A stretch of 64,000 bases of DNA from Ciona savignyi (taxonomy: Eukaryota > Chordata > Ascidiacea > Phlebobranchia > Cionidae): contig CH003356.1 of the NCBI GenBank assembly GCA_000149265.1, forward strand, positions 69,941 through 133,940, given 5' to 3'. Under the pieces are notes generated by a model, which was given only the letters and a program-made list of their open reading frames with translations, searched no databases and was not told the DNA's origin. Positions 1 to 14,500 of this stretch are shown one piece after another. Numbering within the stretch: the stretch's first letter is position 1; each line of letters starts with the position of its first letter. The position numbers were made by a program, and so were the translations under genes.

Positions 1-881
1 CTCCCCCAAATAATCCTAATACTAGAGAGTGTAAATCAATTTCCAGCACTTGTAAACTATTTTAAGACTGTACGCTATATGTTTTTGCAATTAAAAACGT
101 CCGGGTCGCTTGAATCACAATTCTGTACTTTATACATTTTGTATGTATAGTTTGTTTCTTCAAGCATAAATTATTAAGTTATTTAGTTAGCAATCAAAAC
201 TAGTTATGGATGTCATAGGAAGGCAATGTATTAGTGTGGTTCTACACCAATAAACCTAAAAAAACAAAAAAAAACAGAATATCTCTAAACGTTTCAACTG
301 TATTATAGGTTCCCTTTAATTCCGAAGGGAACAAAACACATTTTGATTTTACTCTATTTTTATTTCTTTTTTCTACGTAACGCTGGTGACAAGTGTGTCC
401 GATCGCCAGGTCATTGAGTAGCGCACTATCCAATCACGTTAAAACTTTTAGGAATCCTAACTAGCACGACCATAGTTTGCCTTGACTTTTTTTTTTAACC
501 CAAAGAGGAATTGAATTCCCGCTATCGTAAATAATGCAAAAATGGCTAATTTTCAACATTTTTGGCGTTATCGCCGATATCTTCGGATTAGAAAGGAATA
601 TTTACTTTACAGTTCCGTAAAGAGAATTATAACCCGAATCAGAAAAAAACAACTAGAATTACCCAGTCGACCTGGAACCTGCACACAAATAGAATAGGCC
701 TAACCAATCATAAATACAATCATATTACACGTTTAACGCGGAAACAAAAGATAAATAAATATATAGAGTTTAAATATAAACAAAAAAACGTATGCCGCAA
801 ATCTATTTTTAACCCTTTTCCAGGGATTCCCCATTTATTAAACAACAGATTCTGAAGATTTAATAATTAAAAACAGCGAAT

Positions 882-918
882 GAAAGTTAGTGCATAACTG
901 AAAAGTTAGTGCATAATT
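882..918. repeat. Short direct repeat, two copies
   Basis: Two adjacent copies of an 18-19 bp unit containing GAAAGTTAGTGCATAA lie head to tail. No function is apparent. Confidence 0.7.
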
Positions 919-1798
919 ACTACACAATAGCAAATATCAATTTATTCACAAATCTTTATCAGTACACACAAAAAAACTCTACGACGCATTTAGCCCTTTT
1001 TTTTAATTTAAGTACCTAAGCAAGTCAGACCATGTGTATAGTAAAAATCTTAGAACCGGGGCTTAAATCCAAGATCCTCTTTAAAGTTAACCCTTAACCA
1101 GTGTGCAATCACCGCCCCAGATTTTTTAACTGCAAGCATTGCTACATTACCCTACAGTCCCACACAGACTGTAAACTAATAATTCCCCTGGGAGACGCTA
1201 CTTCCAATAAACATTTGTGTGACGCAACAATGACTTCTTGCAGTCGTTATAAATTTCACATCTTGTATAAATCTTGTATAAGCTTGATTTACACATAGAC
1301 ACTCTATGCAGAGAAAGTATATTATGCCATATACTGATTCTAAATAAAATTACAAAAATCATACCCAAGGGCGCATGCGGCCCGCGGGCCTGTACTTGGA
1401 CCACGCTGTTTTATGATAAAAAAGAATATGTCCAATAGAGTGTAATCTTTTGGTGGTGTTAGCTTATATGGTTTGGATATACAGTGGCGAATTGCGTCAT
1501 TGCCCCAGGGAAATTCCCGAGGGACCCAAGAATGTAAGGACGCCTGCCCTTTTGCGAATATTTAGCATCGATTATTCTATAACCGTTAACATTTTGTAAC
1601 TGGTAAGGATTATTTTACTTTAAATTGTAAGGAAAGTTGTAGGTAAATAATATTAACCAAGAAAGGTCAAAAGGACATTACAAACCACAACACAGGAAAT
1701 CCATTTACCACAGAAAATCAGTAAAATATTAAATTCATAACTTAAATACTTCATTTAGAAAACATGTATTGATATTATGTTTGAATTGGTAACGCGGT

Positions 1799-2015
1799 AA
1801 CCCATTAGTTTCTGCTTGCAAAAACAAATCTTGTACCCTTTCAATATGATATACCATGAGGGGAGACAAGATAACCGGGTTAACCGTTTTTATTTAGAAA
1901 ATATAGATCAAGTTTGGGAACCCATTAGTTTCTGAATAAACAAACGTCATACTCGTTGTATAAGATATACCAATGGTGATGTGCTAGCGAGGGAACCCAA
2001 TCGTTTCTGCAAGCA
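1799..2015. repeat. Degenerate spaced repeat, three copies
   Basis: The motif AACCCATTAGTTTCTG occurs near 1799 and 1919 and in altered form (AACCCAATCGTTTCTG) near 1995, each followed by an A-rich stretch and a GATATACCA-like string. It looks like an old, decayed tandem repeat with a unit of about 75-120 bp. Confidence 0.5.
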
Positions 2016-3922
2016 GAAAAATATAACATGCACTCAAAATGGGTTTAAAAATAGTGGTGGTTCACACGTGGTTGACACTCTATAGTTAAAATGTTTCTAA
2101 CTTAAAAAATAAAATAAAACCAATTACTTATTACTCAGTTCCAAATGCTCTGTCCAGCAGCACCTTTGGACAGGTCGGACTGAAATTGATTAGTTCTACC
2201 CAACAGACAAGACACGGCTCGGCTACCTGAATTCCACCCTAATAATTTAAACTCTTTCTGACTTTTCTATTTAAAACTATTTTTGCCATAAACATTTTGT
2301 TATCATATAGTAATTTGTACATATTTTATATTTAAATGTTGTTTTGAGCTAATGGTGCAGTACATGGTCCGTGTTGCTGGTAAAATGCAAGTATATCTGA
2401 TAACAAATATATATTTATTATTTCGATTATCCAGAAGCCCTTTAAGCAACGGTATCCGGAGGCCGGAAGCTGCCGCACTTGATGTGTTGTTAACACATTG
2501 TTTATGTTTTCACCATAGTGATGTTGCGCTTAATACGACACAAATATCAGAAGGGTCAACATCCAAGAAGAGCCTTTTACACAATTAGAATGCACTTTAT
2601 TCACCTGGCATCTGACAATAAACAAGTTATTGCTGCTTAATGCTAATGCTAAAGTGATTTTACTATGAAGCGTAATAACTGATAATAAGGTGAAATAAAT
2701 CCGTGGTGGTTAACACGCGGTTGCCACTTCACGGAGTTCATATACAAAGTCAGGATATCAAACCGTAAGCTACCAAAAAACTTAATAAATCTCATTTGTA
2801 TCCGGTAGATGGTAAGAATGTGGATTATGGGATTTGTTACAGGCTTACATTGGCATATCAAGAGAATTCGAAATTACTATGTGCTGCGTTATAGATATTG
2901 TTTTCGGCTTTTACTTTTTTGTCTTGTCAAGAGTTATAGACTACTAATATCTTTCTGTTTCACTCATATAAAGACATTGCTTTATAGTACAGGAGAAGCA
3001 GATGCCGGTTTTAGGTACAAACACTTTTTGAAAATAGAGTTTGTGTAAATCAACACAAAGTAAATTGACTGGAATATAATAAAGGATTTCTAGTGTTTTT
3101 AATCTTTCAGTAGGATTACCCTGCGCTGAAGATAGAACCGACGAACGATGTAAAATTAGGTTAATAATTTATGACAGCTGCGTGCTTTCCGAGACACTTC
3201 ATAAGCCGTGTTTAAAAATGCGTGCTTAAGAAATTTAATTATTGTGGAGCAATTCAACACTAAATGCGCAGACAACGAGAGCAGTTTACGTAATAACTGA
3301 TGTGGTGTTGTTGTTATTGGAAAAGGCATTGCCTGAGGGTAATGCCATCTAAAATCATGTGCACAGCGAGGCAAAACACAACGGCGACCACATTCTTGAC
3401 TCGTTGAAGCGCATCCTTAGTAACGGAGTATTGCCATTCTGCATAGCTATGGTTTCCCCTTATTGCTCCAACAAAAACCTCATGCATTTGGCTCTACCCA
3501 GTGTAAGTGCCTAAATGTAGCAGTATAACAAATTAAAAATGGATTTTAACTTTTAATGTAATGTGGTATTTATATTTCAACAATGTTTAACACCTGCTGC
3601 CTATAATTGGACAACTATAGGTTATAAAACAATTTAGGTACACCATACTTTAAGTTCCATCGAACTTAACATGGTATTCGTGACATAAAGCGGAAATATA
3701 TCATAAAATCGTGTTCTATGTTTTTCAGCTGTATAATGAATGTGGTTAATCTCCAGTTAATGCAGAAACAATGAGACAAGAGCTAAATGCAGGAAAATAC
3801 GACGAGTTAAAACTGAAGTTTTCTTTCAGCGCCGGTTCCAATTCCATCATAGCTTTTGTCCCATTTCTTCAGCACCATGTACTTACCAGTAGAGTAGGGC
3901 GAGCACGCAAAGCACCGTCTCG

Positions 3923-4074
3923 CACACACACACACACTGTCGCCACAGCACTTACTTTTGCTGTACAAAGCTTAATGCGCTCCAAAACGACCTCACGTCA
4001 GGCAATCCAACCCAAGCCAAGCGAATCGCTCGTCTGTGAAACTGTATGCATAAACATATGTGTGTGTGTGTGTG
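3923..4074. repeat. CA microsatellite and nearby TG microsatellite
   Basis: A (CA)n run at about 3923-3937 is followed by a (TG)n run at about 4059-4074. The open frame across 3771-4085 is carried partly by these simple repeats and is not taken as a gene. Confidence 0.8.
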
Positions 4075-5574
4075 CGTTTTTTTAACGGGAATCAAGTGAG
4101 ATATAGTACTTTCTTAAAAATAAGTTTGGCTGGAGTATAAATATGGCCCTGACGATGTACGTTCCGCTCACAGCACCCTGAATAGAAGGATATCACTGAC
4201 TGAAAAAGGCTATTGAAAGGTACTTGAACAACGCAGTATGCAATTGTTTTGGACGTGCTGCTCCACAAAACGGATTCCATTCAATAGTCCATCGTTTATG
4301 TTATCATGCTGGATTAGGTGTACTGAAATTAACAAGTTACTTGTGAAATGGCTATGTCTTAGTTCTTACCAAATACGACTGGAGCAAACTCAAAGTATAT
4401 ACCGGATTTTAACATAGCATAAACAAAGGCACTTTGCAATGGAGGGAAAGGAAAATTAAGTTTCAGGGCACAGTTTTATGCGTTTTATACATACATTGAG
4501 CAGAGTGTCAGATAACTGACTTTCCATGGTGCTGATAAAACACCGAAGTCGGTAAGTTGCAGTCTCTCCTATTAGTCTATGTACACCATCGTACAATGAA
4601 TAGCTAGTGAAAAATCACTGTAAGAAATAGGGTTATATACCAACAATTCTAAAGCCGCATGTAATGTTCAGGCGTAGATGACGCAAATCAATACAATTTT
4701 CGATTCGGTATTATGTAGGTGTGGAAGCGTGATGGCGAATCACTTTTATTTGCTCTAGGCGGAGCTGGCGTTGTACGACTGCAGTGGCTGTAAAGTAGAC
4801 TTAATTTAGATCCCTTTTGTATTTTCATACTCGCGTGGTCAGTTGTGTTGTATTTAAAACTAATCTAGCAGCCCGAGCGCCGGATGTATCTAGAGTTGCC
4901 TAGGATATGATTATGTATATTTTCAGCAATTGGGAATTGACGCGTTGATAGCTGGAAGTGCATGAGCTAGCTCGTTCGTGTATAGTGTTATCATAAAGGT
5001 TGGCATAACGCATCAAATATAGTCTGGGTTTTCTCTTGTACCAGTCAAAGACAACCGAACGTTTCTCTTTTCCACGTGGCACAAATATCGCTTGCTATAA
5101 TATGAATCACTTACGGGGAGCCAGTCAAGTCAGCTTTCTGGTGCATTCGCTTGTTTGTACAGTCATATACAGGTTTTCGCACAATGATCTGTAGTTTTAA
5201 TGCTCTAAACGATTTCATTCTGAGTATAGTTTAATCATAAATTGAATCAGGAATTAACAGTGCGTAGCAAGCGACGACTTACCGCACTGTAATTAAAGGC
5301 TGGAGCAATCACTGTACCGTTTCCTATTGATTTTCTTAGTTTTTCGCAGTTGTATTACAAAGTCGTGTTCAATAGGCTACAGGCCTAGTTTCCCCAGGAG
5401 CAACAGGAAATGTGCGTGACTATTTGAGAGTGCAGAAATAGCCTTCCGTTTCAAATCAACCATAAACTAAGTTATAGTGTTTGCATTTTAGGTTGTTTTG
5501 TTGTTTCGGATGTTTTTCTAAAACTTGTTCAACTGGTTCGAATTCTGCTGAAGATAAAAACGTTGTGTAGAGTC

Positions 5575-8500
5575 ATGGAAAATGGAAAGGTAAATAGGCT
5601 TGTATGACAGATCCGTATAGTTTTGATTTCTTTTTTATAATGCTATATGTTGTCCAAACTTATAGAAAACTGAAGCATTAAATACAAAAGAGGCCAATGA
5701 CGCCGATGAACAAGTGAACAACGCAGGACAAGGTACATCTAGGCAAACATGTGGCGTTTTAAAACAATCAACCTTACCGTCATATACGACTTGTTTTAGG
5801 CCAGCCAAGTGAAAATAGTAAACGAAACCCGGTTACTTTACCTGGAAGCGTATCCATGTCTGCTTCTGTGGGGAATCGGAAACCTTTAAGGCGTAAGAGA
5901 AAGCCATCCCGCTACCAGGACGCCATGTTTGATATACCACCAAAAGTGGTGAACACCAACAGGGAAATATCAAACGAGGTGTGCTTTGTAATGTTTCGTA
6001 TAGTAGGCACCAATACAGTTCTTTTGTCAGTCAGAACGCATTAAGCATAGTCGTGTACATATTTAATACATTACAGAAAAGCACAAATTCAGCGATTTCC
6101 AAATCTTCGAAAGCAAAGCCTACTAAAAACGAAAATTCCAGCCGCGCTTCCACGTCAACCCGATATGTCCCAAGTTCTCAAGGTGAGCAATTATTAACCT
6201 TGTTTGAATATATTACGAAGCACACTGCAATAGCTCCAATAATCCGACTGTGGGCATGGAGTAATATAACCACTACTGTACTGTGTTGTAATGCCTCATG
6301 CGTTTCCCAATACTGGGATCGAACATGGTTATCTTATAATTTCGTTTCTCATACCTTCTTTGAATTTTTAGGTATGCTGAAATGGACCAGAAACATTTAA
6401 CGGACACTTGCTTTGATAAGCCTGTCTTTAATTTTGCCTTATTGCGACAGACAGAGAAGAGATGTTACATTGTCTTAAAACTTTACATTGGCTTAAACCT
6501 GGAAGGGTGTAGTTAATAAGTGTGTAAAATTTTGTAATGGTTAGCGCCATTCTAATTCGCATATGTCCCAAAATATCTTGTTAAACTGGACTGCCATGAC
6601 TTACTCCAAAGTGGTAGTTAGTCTGGTTGACATTTTTGTGTTACCTGCTTATCAAACATTTAAATGTGTAAGAGTTCCATCTTCACAGAGGAAGGAGTAA
6701 CATTCGACGAAAACGGACACTTCAAGTTTAAGGTAGGTTTAATAAATTATTTAAAAGGGCAAGAAAAATCATGCAGCTCGCAGACACTATATAATCCATC
6801 TTTGTCTTGCAGGTCTGCAAACAACATACCTTTCGTAGTAAGGGTGGTAGCGGGACATCATACAGGTATGTGGCATGCCATGTGGATAATCTGTAGTCTA
6901 TATATTTATTAATTATTTGATTATAGGTGCGACGTTTGTGAGATGGTTTTTCCGCGGTCGTTTAGTCTTAGTCGTCATTACGAACGGATTCATATCAACC
7001 CCCGGTATGTGAAAAACAAAAGAAAGAAAGATCTTGATATTCTGGAAAAAATTACGTCCCCAAACCCATTTAGAGGTATAACACATTTTTAAAAGTGACA
7101 TACTTCAATATATTTCAATAACTGTTAACAGGCACCGGTAGTGGGAATCAAAAGAATGCTAGTGCTGAAAACACTTCGGACAAAAGCAATGATAAGGGTT
7201 GGTATTTGAGTTTGAAATGTCATTTACACAAGCTATCATACTTACCATATACTAGAAAAACCAGCAGATGGTGACATCGAAGGCAGAAAGTCTGTCTCAT
7301 TTAATAATCCCGAGGGAGAAGAAAACAATCCGACCTATTACATCTATGCCTGCAAAATATGCGTGAGGCAGCAGTTGTTTTTCAAAGTAAAAGATGGCGT
7401 AAGACAGCACCACCAGGTACGGACTTTCTTTCACAGACTTATAGTAAAATCGAAATGTGAGGTATAAATAGTTTATTTCCAGGCAAAACACAATTTTGTC
7501 GTTCAACAATTGCCAAATGTGTTCAAATGTGATTCGTGTGAAAGAATTTACTCCACACGACATGAGTTACAGCGGCACAAAAGAAGTCACTCAGGGGAGC
7601 GACCGTACGCATGTAGATTCTGTGAAAAACGCTTTCCTACTTCGACCAATGCAAGAAGACACGAGCGAACTCATACAGGAGATCGACCGCATATTTGCAA
7701 GGTAACAACTGATTCACTTGAAGATGTTCATCCAATTGCCAAAGGCCACTTTTTGCTCAGTTGTATTAGCAAGCAATTGAAGGGCACGTTAATCCAATAA
7801 ATTGAATTGATACATTATATCTAATATTACATCAAACGTACTGCATGCTCATTCCGATTAACCATCCGACTAAGGGCATAAGTAATATGAAGATTGCCCG
7901 TGTTAAAAATAGTGTTATTGTCATATACGCGGTTAAAGTAATATTCTATCCAAACGGTAAAAGCATTTTAGGAGAATTGATACAAATTTATCGAAAAAGA
8001 ATTTATGTCTATTCCAGTTTTACCATAAAAACAATATTATCTCGGTATCGGTTGCGTTGTCACTAATAACTGATGTCAATCAAAATCTGATTATTACAAA
8101 AGCTCAAGGCGCTGATACCTTAAACGAGCTATAAAAAGTGCTTGCCCACAATCCAACCCCCTTGAATAAGCAAACTATGCGAGTCAGACAACCCACTACA
8201 GTGGCTTGGGTTGGTAGTTCTTTTTGTTGAATAGTTGTCCTGGTAGGTAGTTCTCTGGATCGTTAGTTGTCCGGATTTGTAGTTATCCGGGTGGTAGTTG
8301 TCCGGTTTGGTAGTTTTCCAGATGGTATTTATCTGCATTGACAATATTACGGGTTAATATAATAATCTTTTTTAGAACGCATTTATTGTATTACTTCTGA
8401 ATGCACAATTGGTTTTATGAAAAGGGTAAGAGTTTTTTAGTACAGTCGGCGAAATGTTATTTACATGTTTTATCGGTCGTTGAACAATGCTTAACAAGGG

Positions 8501-11500
8501 GTGTCCTGTCCGTCAGAAGCCATCAAGAAGAATTTATCAAATCGGTATAAACCTTTTGATATGTAGCCAACATAATATAGGTATGTCCGAACCCAAAATT
8601 TGGGGTTTTACCCTTGGTGAATTTCTTAGCCCTTTTGAAAAACTAATTCACTTTTTACAGCACTTGCGATAATAGCTTCCAACATATTAACCCAATTTTA
8701 AATACATTTTATCTGATACTAGTACACTTACCAAAGATGAACTCACTTTTTTAAACTTATTATTGAATTACCCCAAATATTTTAGTTATTTTGTCCTCAA
8801 ACGCTTTTTTACTTTCTTTTGTCTTTTGGGAATTTCCTATGTTTTTTTAAATAGACCTATGAACATCGATATAAATAGGTCCACAAAGCATTTATTTCCA
8901 TACCTCAATACTCCTGTTTAATCCTTTCTAGTAAATCCCCCAAAACCCAACCATATTTAAATCACTGATCAGTATTCTAAGTCACCTACAAACACAAGGG
9001 AAATGTTCAAAAAAATTAAAACTCCTAGAGTTGTTAGTTCAAATGGAATATAAATGTAGTCTAAAAATTAATATATAGGTAAAATAACCCCCACTCAAAT
9101 CAGTGACCAGTTTACTTCAATGCCACATGAGAGGGTAATATTATATATGGTTGTATTGGTTACCTGAAGACCTGTGCGTTTTGGCTTGTAAAGGCAAAAT
9201 GTTAAAATAAATGTTGTTTAACACGTCGTTGATATGTAGTATATGCAAAGAAAGATACTTTTTGAAGTTAAACCTTTTCGGGAATCCCTCCCAGCAACGA
9301 ATCAAAACGTTGATTTCTACAAAAGGAACTGTATTGTTGCCAAGGGATTCAGTTAAAAATGGTTTATTGGTAGCGATTTACTTTTAATTGAGTTCTTTTT
9401 TGTCATTTAATTGCAGTAAGTTTTGTTTCAGAGTTTCAGTTTAAATAGGTTTAATTGGGTGAGTTTAATGACTGATGTTTAGTTATAAATCGGTTCGCTT
9501 TAATGCATTACGCTTCTTCGCAACAAAATAAAAATTGAAAAATGATATACATATATATTAATAAACTGATATATATATTATCGCATAAAAAGCTTACTAG
9601 AATGCAGACCAAACTGAATAGTTTAGAGATTAAGGTAAAAAACATTAGATATGCGACCGTTAGCCAACTTTTACGCGTGAACTTTCCAAAATGCCTCTTT
9701 ACATACGGATGGCTAAAACAGCGCAAAAATAAAAGTTTGACTAATGAAATATAAATTTCGTAGGTGTGCGAAAAAAGGTTTATACAAAAGAACGACATGG
9801 TAAAACATCTTCGCTCTATTCATAAAATGAAGGTTACCAAAACTAAAGCAGAAAGAGCTGTTAAAAAGGTAAGCCGAACCTATATAAGCTCCTTGTAATA
9901 ATGTTCTCTTTTTGTTGTAAGGTATTTTATTATTGATCGAATTTTATTTTTTAAGAAAAAGCAATTTCGAGTGGAAATGGTAAAATCAGTTAACGACCTT
10001 GAACGTACTGGTGATGATAAAAGTATTCAATTTGAAGAGAATATCGACTTTGCAGCTTATCTTAACCTTGATCGTTTTGAAAAGGGATCTCTTATGGGAG
10101 GCAAAAGTACAGAACGACGGCTTCAAAAGCAAAAGTATGGCGCTGGTAATGGTTATGATAAGGTGACTTCAATATTTATTTTGTCTTTTAGGGAAGCATC
10201 CGACACTATACAGCAAACGATACACGAAACTTCCAAGGGGAGTGAAAATTTACCAAAACTACAAAGCATACCTCAAACAGTATGCAATGATGTTATAGTT
10301 AAAGACATAAATTTAAATATAATTCCAAAGACATTCAGTTGTTCAGAGTGTGCCAAAGCATTTTCAAGCAAGGTGAACCTCCGACGACATTACCGACTAA
10401 AGCACGAGCGACAGCAAGTATGATAATTAGAGTACCATAAATTAAAAATTGTATAAGCCAAAGTAAAATATGTGTAAAAATATCGATTTTTACTAGATCA
10501 TTCGCGCATCTATGCCGGTGAGTATGGTTGTTGAAAAATACAAAATTCAAGAGGAGTCTGAAGGAACTCTTCTTACAACTGCAAATGAAAAGAAATTGGT
10601 ATCAGGTGATATAATGTATATTTTGACAACAGTATGATGATTTACCAGGTCGGAAAAGTATTGCAATTAGGAATCGTTAGCATATACCAAATTGTAGACA
10701 GGCATTAAGTGTAAATTAAATAAATTGTTTTAAACCATATATATATTATCTCTCATCGCCATTTAACAGTTCAGGAAATTAAAGAAACGGTTTTGACTTC
10801 GATGGATGATCGAATAAGTTCTGAATGCAATACAAAGGACGAACACGATTCATCAGTTGATATAAGCTCAATTGGCTCACCAGTATCTCAACCAGTCTCT
10901 TCCGAAGCAATGGATAATGCTGCATCAACGGAACACTCGGAACGCACCAGTGTTAAGGCAAAGAGGGTCAAAGACGGATCAAAATTAAAAAGCATATTAG
11001 AGAGACTATCCAATCGCCAAGAACAACAACAGTAAGAGTTTCAATTATGTAAAACTGTGATTAGATAGGAAGTATCATGTAACAACATTTCGCATTTCTT
11101 TTCTACAGAGCTACGAACATACGTTCAAGCTTGAGTAAGGAATCAACTGGTAACTTAAACTTGTCGGTTTTAAATCAGACAGGGAAATGCATAATGAACG
11201 ATTCTAAAACAGGGAATCTATCAAAAGAATCAGTTTCCACCACCTGTTTTAATTCCCCAAAAAGCGAAATAGTCCCAATATGTTTACAGAATAATGAAGA
11301 ATTGAAAAAAAATGTTTTTTCATCACGGTCTGCTGTAGAAACAAAGCAAACCTATATCCAACCAAAGACACTTTATTCCGGACGGTCGCAAATGCTATTA
11401 TCTGGAAACCGAAACGAAAGGTTTCAACCTTACTTTCGAACCCAACATAACTCTTATTCTTCTATGTCCAGTTCTGCCCCATCCCGCTTTCATTTGAAAA

Positions 11501-14500
11501 GTCAGAGTAAACTGTCACAACAGAAAGTGTTTAAATATACCCATCGGGGCGCTTTTGCAGTTACATGCCCAGGTAAGCTTAAACAAGACAATTCTACATC
11601 TGCTTTGCCCTATTCCGTGGTTGAGAGAAAGCATCGTAACAGACGGGCTCTTAGTTTAAACGAAACACTACAGCAAAGCCAACATTATGCGCCTCATTGC
11701 TCCCGTTCTGGGGTAACATTTACACCAAAGGCTTCATTTCTTGATAAATGTTGGAATTCTAAAATGAATAACGTATTAGAAAGTGGCCACCGAAGAGCCA
11801 GTTTGCCAACCTCATTGCAGTTATTACAAAAAGCCGCTGATTCTGATGAAGCTAATGATAGAAGAGACAAAGACCTACCACTGGACCTGCGGCATCCTAG
11901 CAAATTACCAAAGCCTGATTACAGAATAACCGACGAAGGTGTATTGGATTTTAGTTTAAAAACAAGAAAGGCGAGGTACAGTGGTGACATTGACAATTCT
12001 GTTAACAAAGAAAAAATAAATCCCGGTATTCCCCCTCCACCTTATTTTATTCCCAATAACACGTACCGACGATTGCGACTGGCAAGCCAAGTCAAGTCCA
12101 ACACAGGAACGAATATGCCGCTAAAATTTCATGACGTTCGATTTGACAAAGGACGGCAAACGCAGGGAGCAGGGATTGGTGGACGCCCCATAAAAGTATT
12201 CAGAGGTGTGAGTTCAAAAATGTTGCACATGTCCGATATCGAAAGCAGAGATTCGCACAACGGGATCAATCGCCATAAGTATGGGGGACTGCGACCACAT
12301 GGTCATATTGGCTGTTGCAAAGATAATTACATGATTACCGGTATGAAAGGAAGAAGAATGCATGCGCACGGTAAAGAGGATTTTATCCCGATACGTCCCA
12401 ATGCACAGTTTAACGGCAATGCCCCGCCACCAGCACAAAGGTACAACGTAATCCCCACTGCACACATTAAGTACACCAAGCTTCTCCCCAAGCAAGTACA
12501 TTATAACAATAGTTCAAAACTGCCATCTACTCAAAATTCGCTCGTGTTAAAGAAATATGGAGTTGGCCGTTTAAGTGAGGCTAAACAAAACACTACTCCG
12601 AACACATTTAAAATGCCAGTCTGTAGAAGTGGTGATGACGTCACTTCTGATGAAAACGACAGGGAAGTTATGAAGCGTTGCATCAACAAAGCTAATCGCG
12701 AGTTAAATCGCCAGCTGTATGCAAATGAAGGCCAAGATAACCCTGTCGTAGTTTCAACTGTTAATCCTGGAATAACAGAAAGTACAAAATTTGTTTCACA
12801 TGGGGTACACGCAAATGTTTTACCATGCGCACGACAAATCACCCAGCAGTCCATGTATAACCCCAATAATACCAATGAACTGGTGAACTTAAATCTCATC
12901 TCCCATTTTCCTCAAGGTATGGATTGATTGTGTTTTTGAATGCTTTTTTGTTGTATTAAATCTATCACACTTTGTAGAGTTTAAAGGAGATGAGTCAAAT
13001 ATTTCAAACACATCTTTGGAGGCGACCAACCCTATTTTGTCTCGAACACCAACAGATCTCCCAGGTAATCAACCGCAAAATTACTGAAGCCATTAAGCAT
13101 CGTTCAAAATGTGAATTAAATCTGGGTAAAAATAGAATTGACACTTGACCAAAGCCAGAATAATAATTTGATCTACGCGACGTGTTTTGTTTTAGAATAT
13201 TGGGAAGATAATCCCAACCGCGAGAAAACAGTGTCGCCGAGAGAAAATCTAACAATGACACCTGGATTTGATACGAATGGAGATGAGTTTGTACCAGAAA
13301 TCGACATGAGAACTAATCTTAGTGACAAAGAAGCAAGTACAGGTTTAGTCACACTGTCCAAGAATCCCGCCGTCATGTCGGCAGATCAGGTAAGTCCGCA
13401 GTGATATAATCTCGTCCGGCGTTTCTATAGATTTCCGCTGGGACTTGTATGTTAAACACAAGTCACTTCAGTTGCCATAAAAATTGTAGGACACATTTGT
13501 AATTTGTTTCTTTAAAGCTTGTGTAATTTTTCAACAGCCTCAGGGGGATTCCGATGTCGACAAATATCCTGAAATACCATGTACGATACGAAGTGGATTG
13601 TCTGCAAGCAATCCTTTTTCTTCGATACCAGTAATAGAAGGTGATCGATTATAAAAGCATCTTTCCATATATGTCGTCTGCATGACAGTTAACATCTACA
13701 CAGTGCTGCTAATTTGTCTTTATAATGCTTATACCTTTTAGAGTCAAATATTGGAAGTTACCTTGTACAAGATACATCCATTGTTGCCACGTCTAAAACT
13801 GTAATCACCGCCGCCAACATTTCCGTGGAAGAAGCTTTGTTTAATAATGAACTGAAAGAAACAAATTTGAATAAACAAGAAACGACAAGTGCTGTAAGCC
13901 AATTGAAAGAAACCAATCTCTCCAAAGACACTGGATTCGAAAAATTACCTGAAGGGATGAACACTAACAGTAGGCATCTATGTGTAAATTATTTAAGCTG
14001 CTTACAATATATAATATAGATATCACTTAGTTAAAACGCCCCAGGCATTTTGATGTAAAAGCATTACGAAGAAACCAATACACGATAAAGGGATAAAGGA
14101 GATAATGTAAATCCATTTTTTTCTTTTTTATATAATCCCTTTATTTAAACATACAGACACAAGTCAGGATGAACCAATGGGAGACAACTCGCCCAAAAAG
14201 TTTGTACAGAAGTTAAAGCTCCGCGCCGTGACTTCGCAAGTAAGCACAACACCCAGTTGTTTGATTTCATCTTGGGTCGTTCAAGTTTATTTGTGAATTT
14301 GTTTCATAAAACATTGCTCAAAGGAGAAAGACGGTGCTACTGCAAAGAAATGGACACTGGTGGATGAAAAACCGCTGGTACGGAATCATGCAACATTGGA
14401 TCGTTTATCTCCCCCGAGTAATGAGGAATTGGTAAGCTAACACGTTAGTTGTACAGACAACGTACTTAACCAATACGCGTAGGTCTTTCAGTAAATATTT

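Larger units (their letters stand above)
1..5574. other. Intergenic DNA left of the zinc-finger gene
   Basis: I see no coding exon here. Open frames are short, and none shows a recognisable domain or continues across plausible splice sites. The stretch is AT-rich with scattered short degenerate repeats and two CA/TG microsatellites, listed separately. The last few hundred bases should hold the promoter and 5' untranslated region of the zinc-finger gene, but I could not identify a TATA box or start site with any confidence. Confidence 0.6.

Noticed and set aside
3771-4085. 104-codon open frame on the plus strand
   Set aside because: It spans two dinucleotide repeats, has no recognisable domain, and shows no splice or codon evidence of a gene.
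10163-10191. A 29-nt GT...AG segment inside zinc-finger exon 9956-10417 that looks like a tiny intron
   Set aside because: Removing it shifts the frame into stop codons, whereas keeping it leaves an open frame through to the sixth finger. It is also shorter than plausible introns.
12214-12899. Two long minus-strand open frames opposite the large zinc-finger exon
   Set aside because: They are antisense shadows of the 1.8-kb coding exon; their products show no domain.
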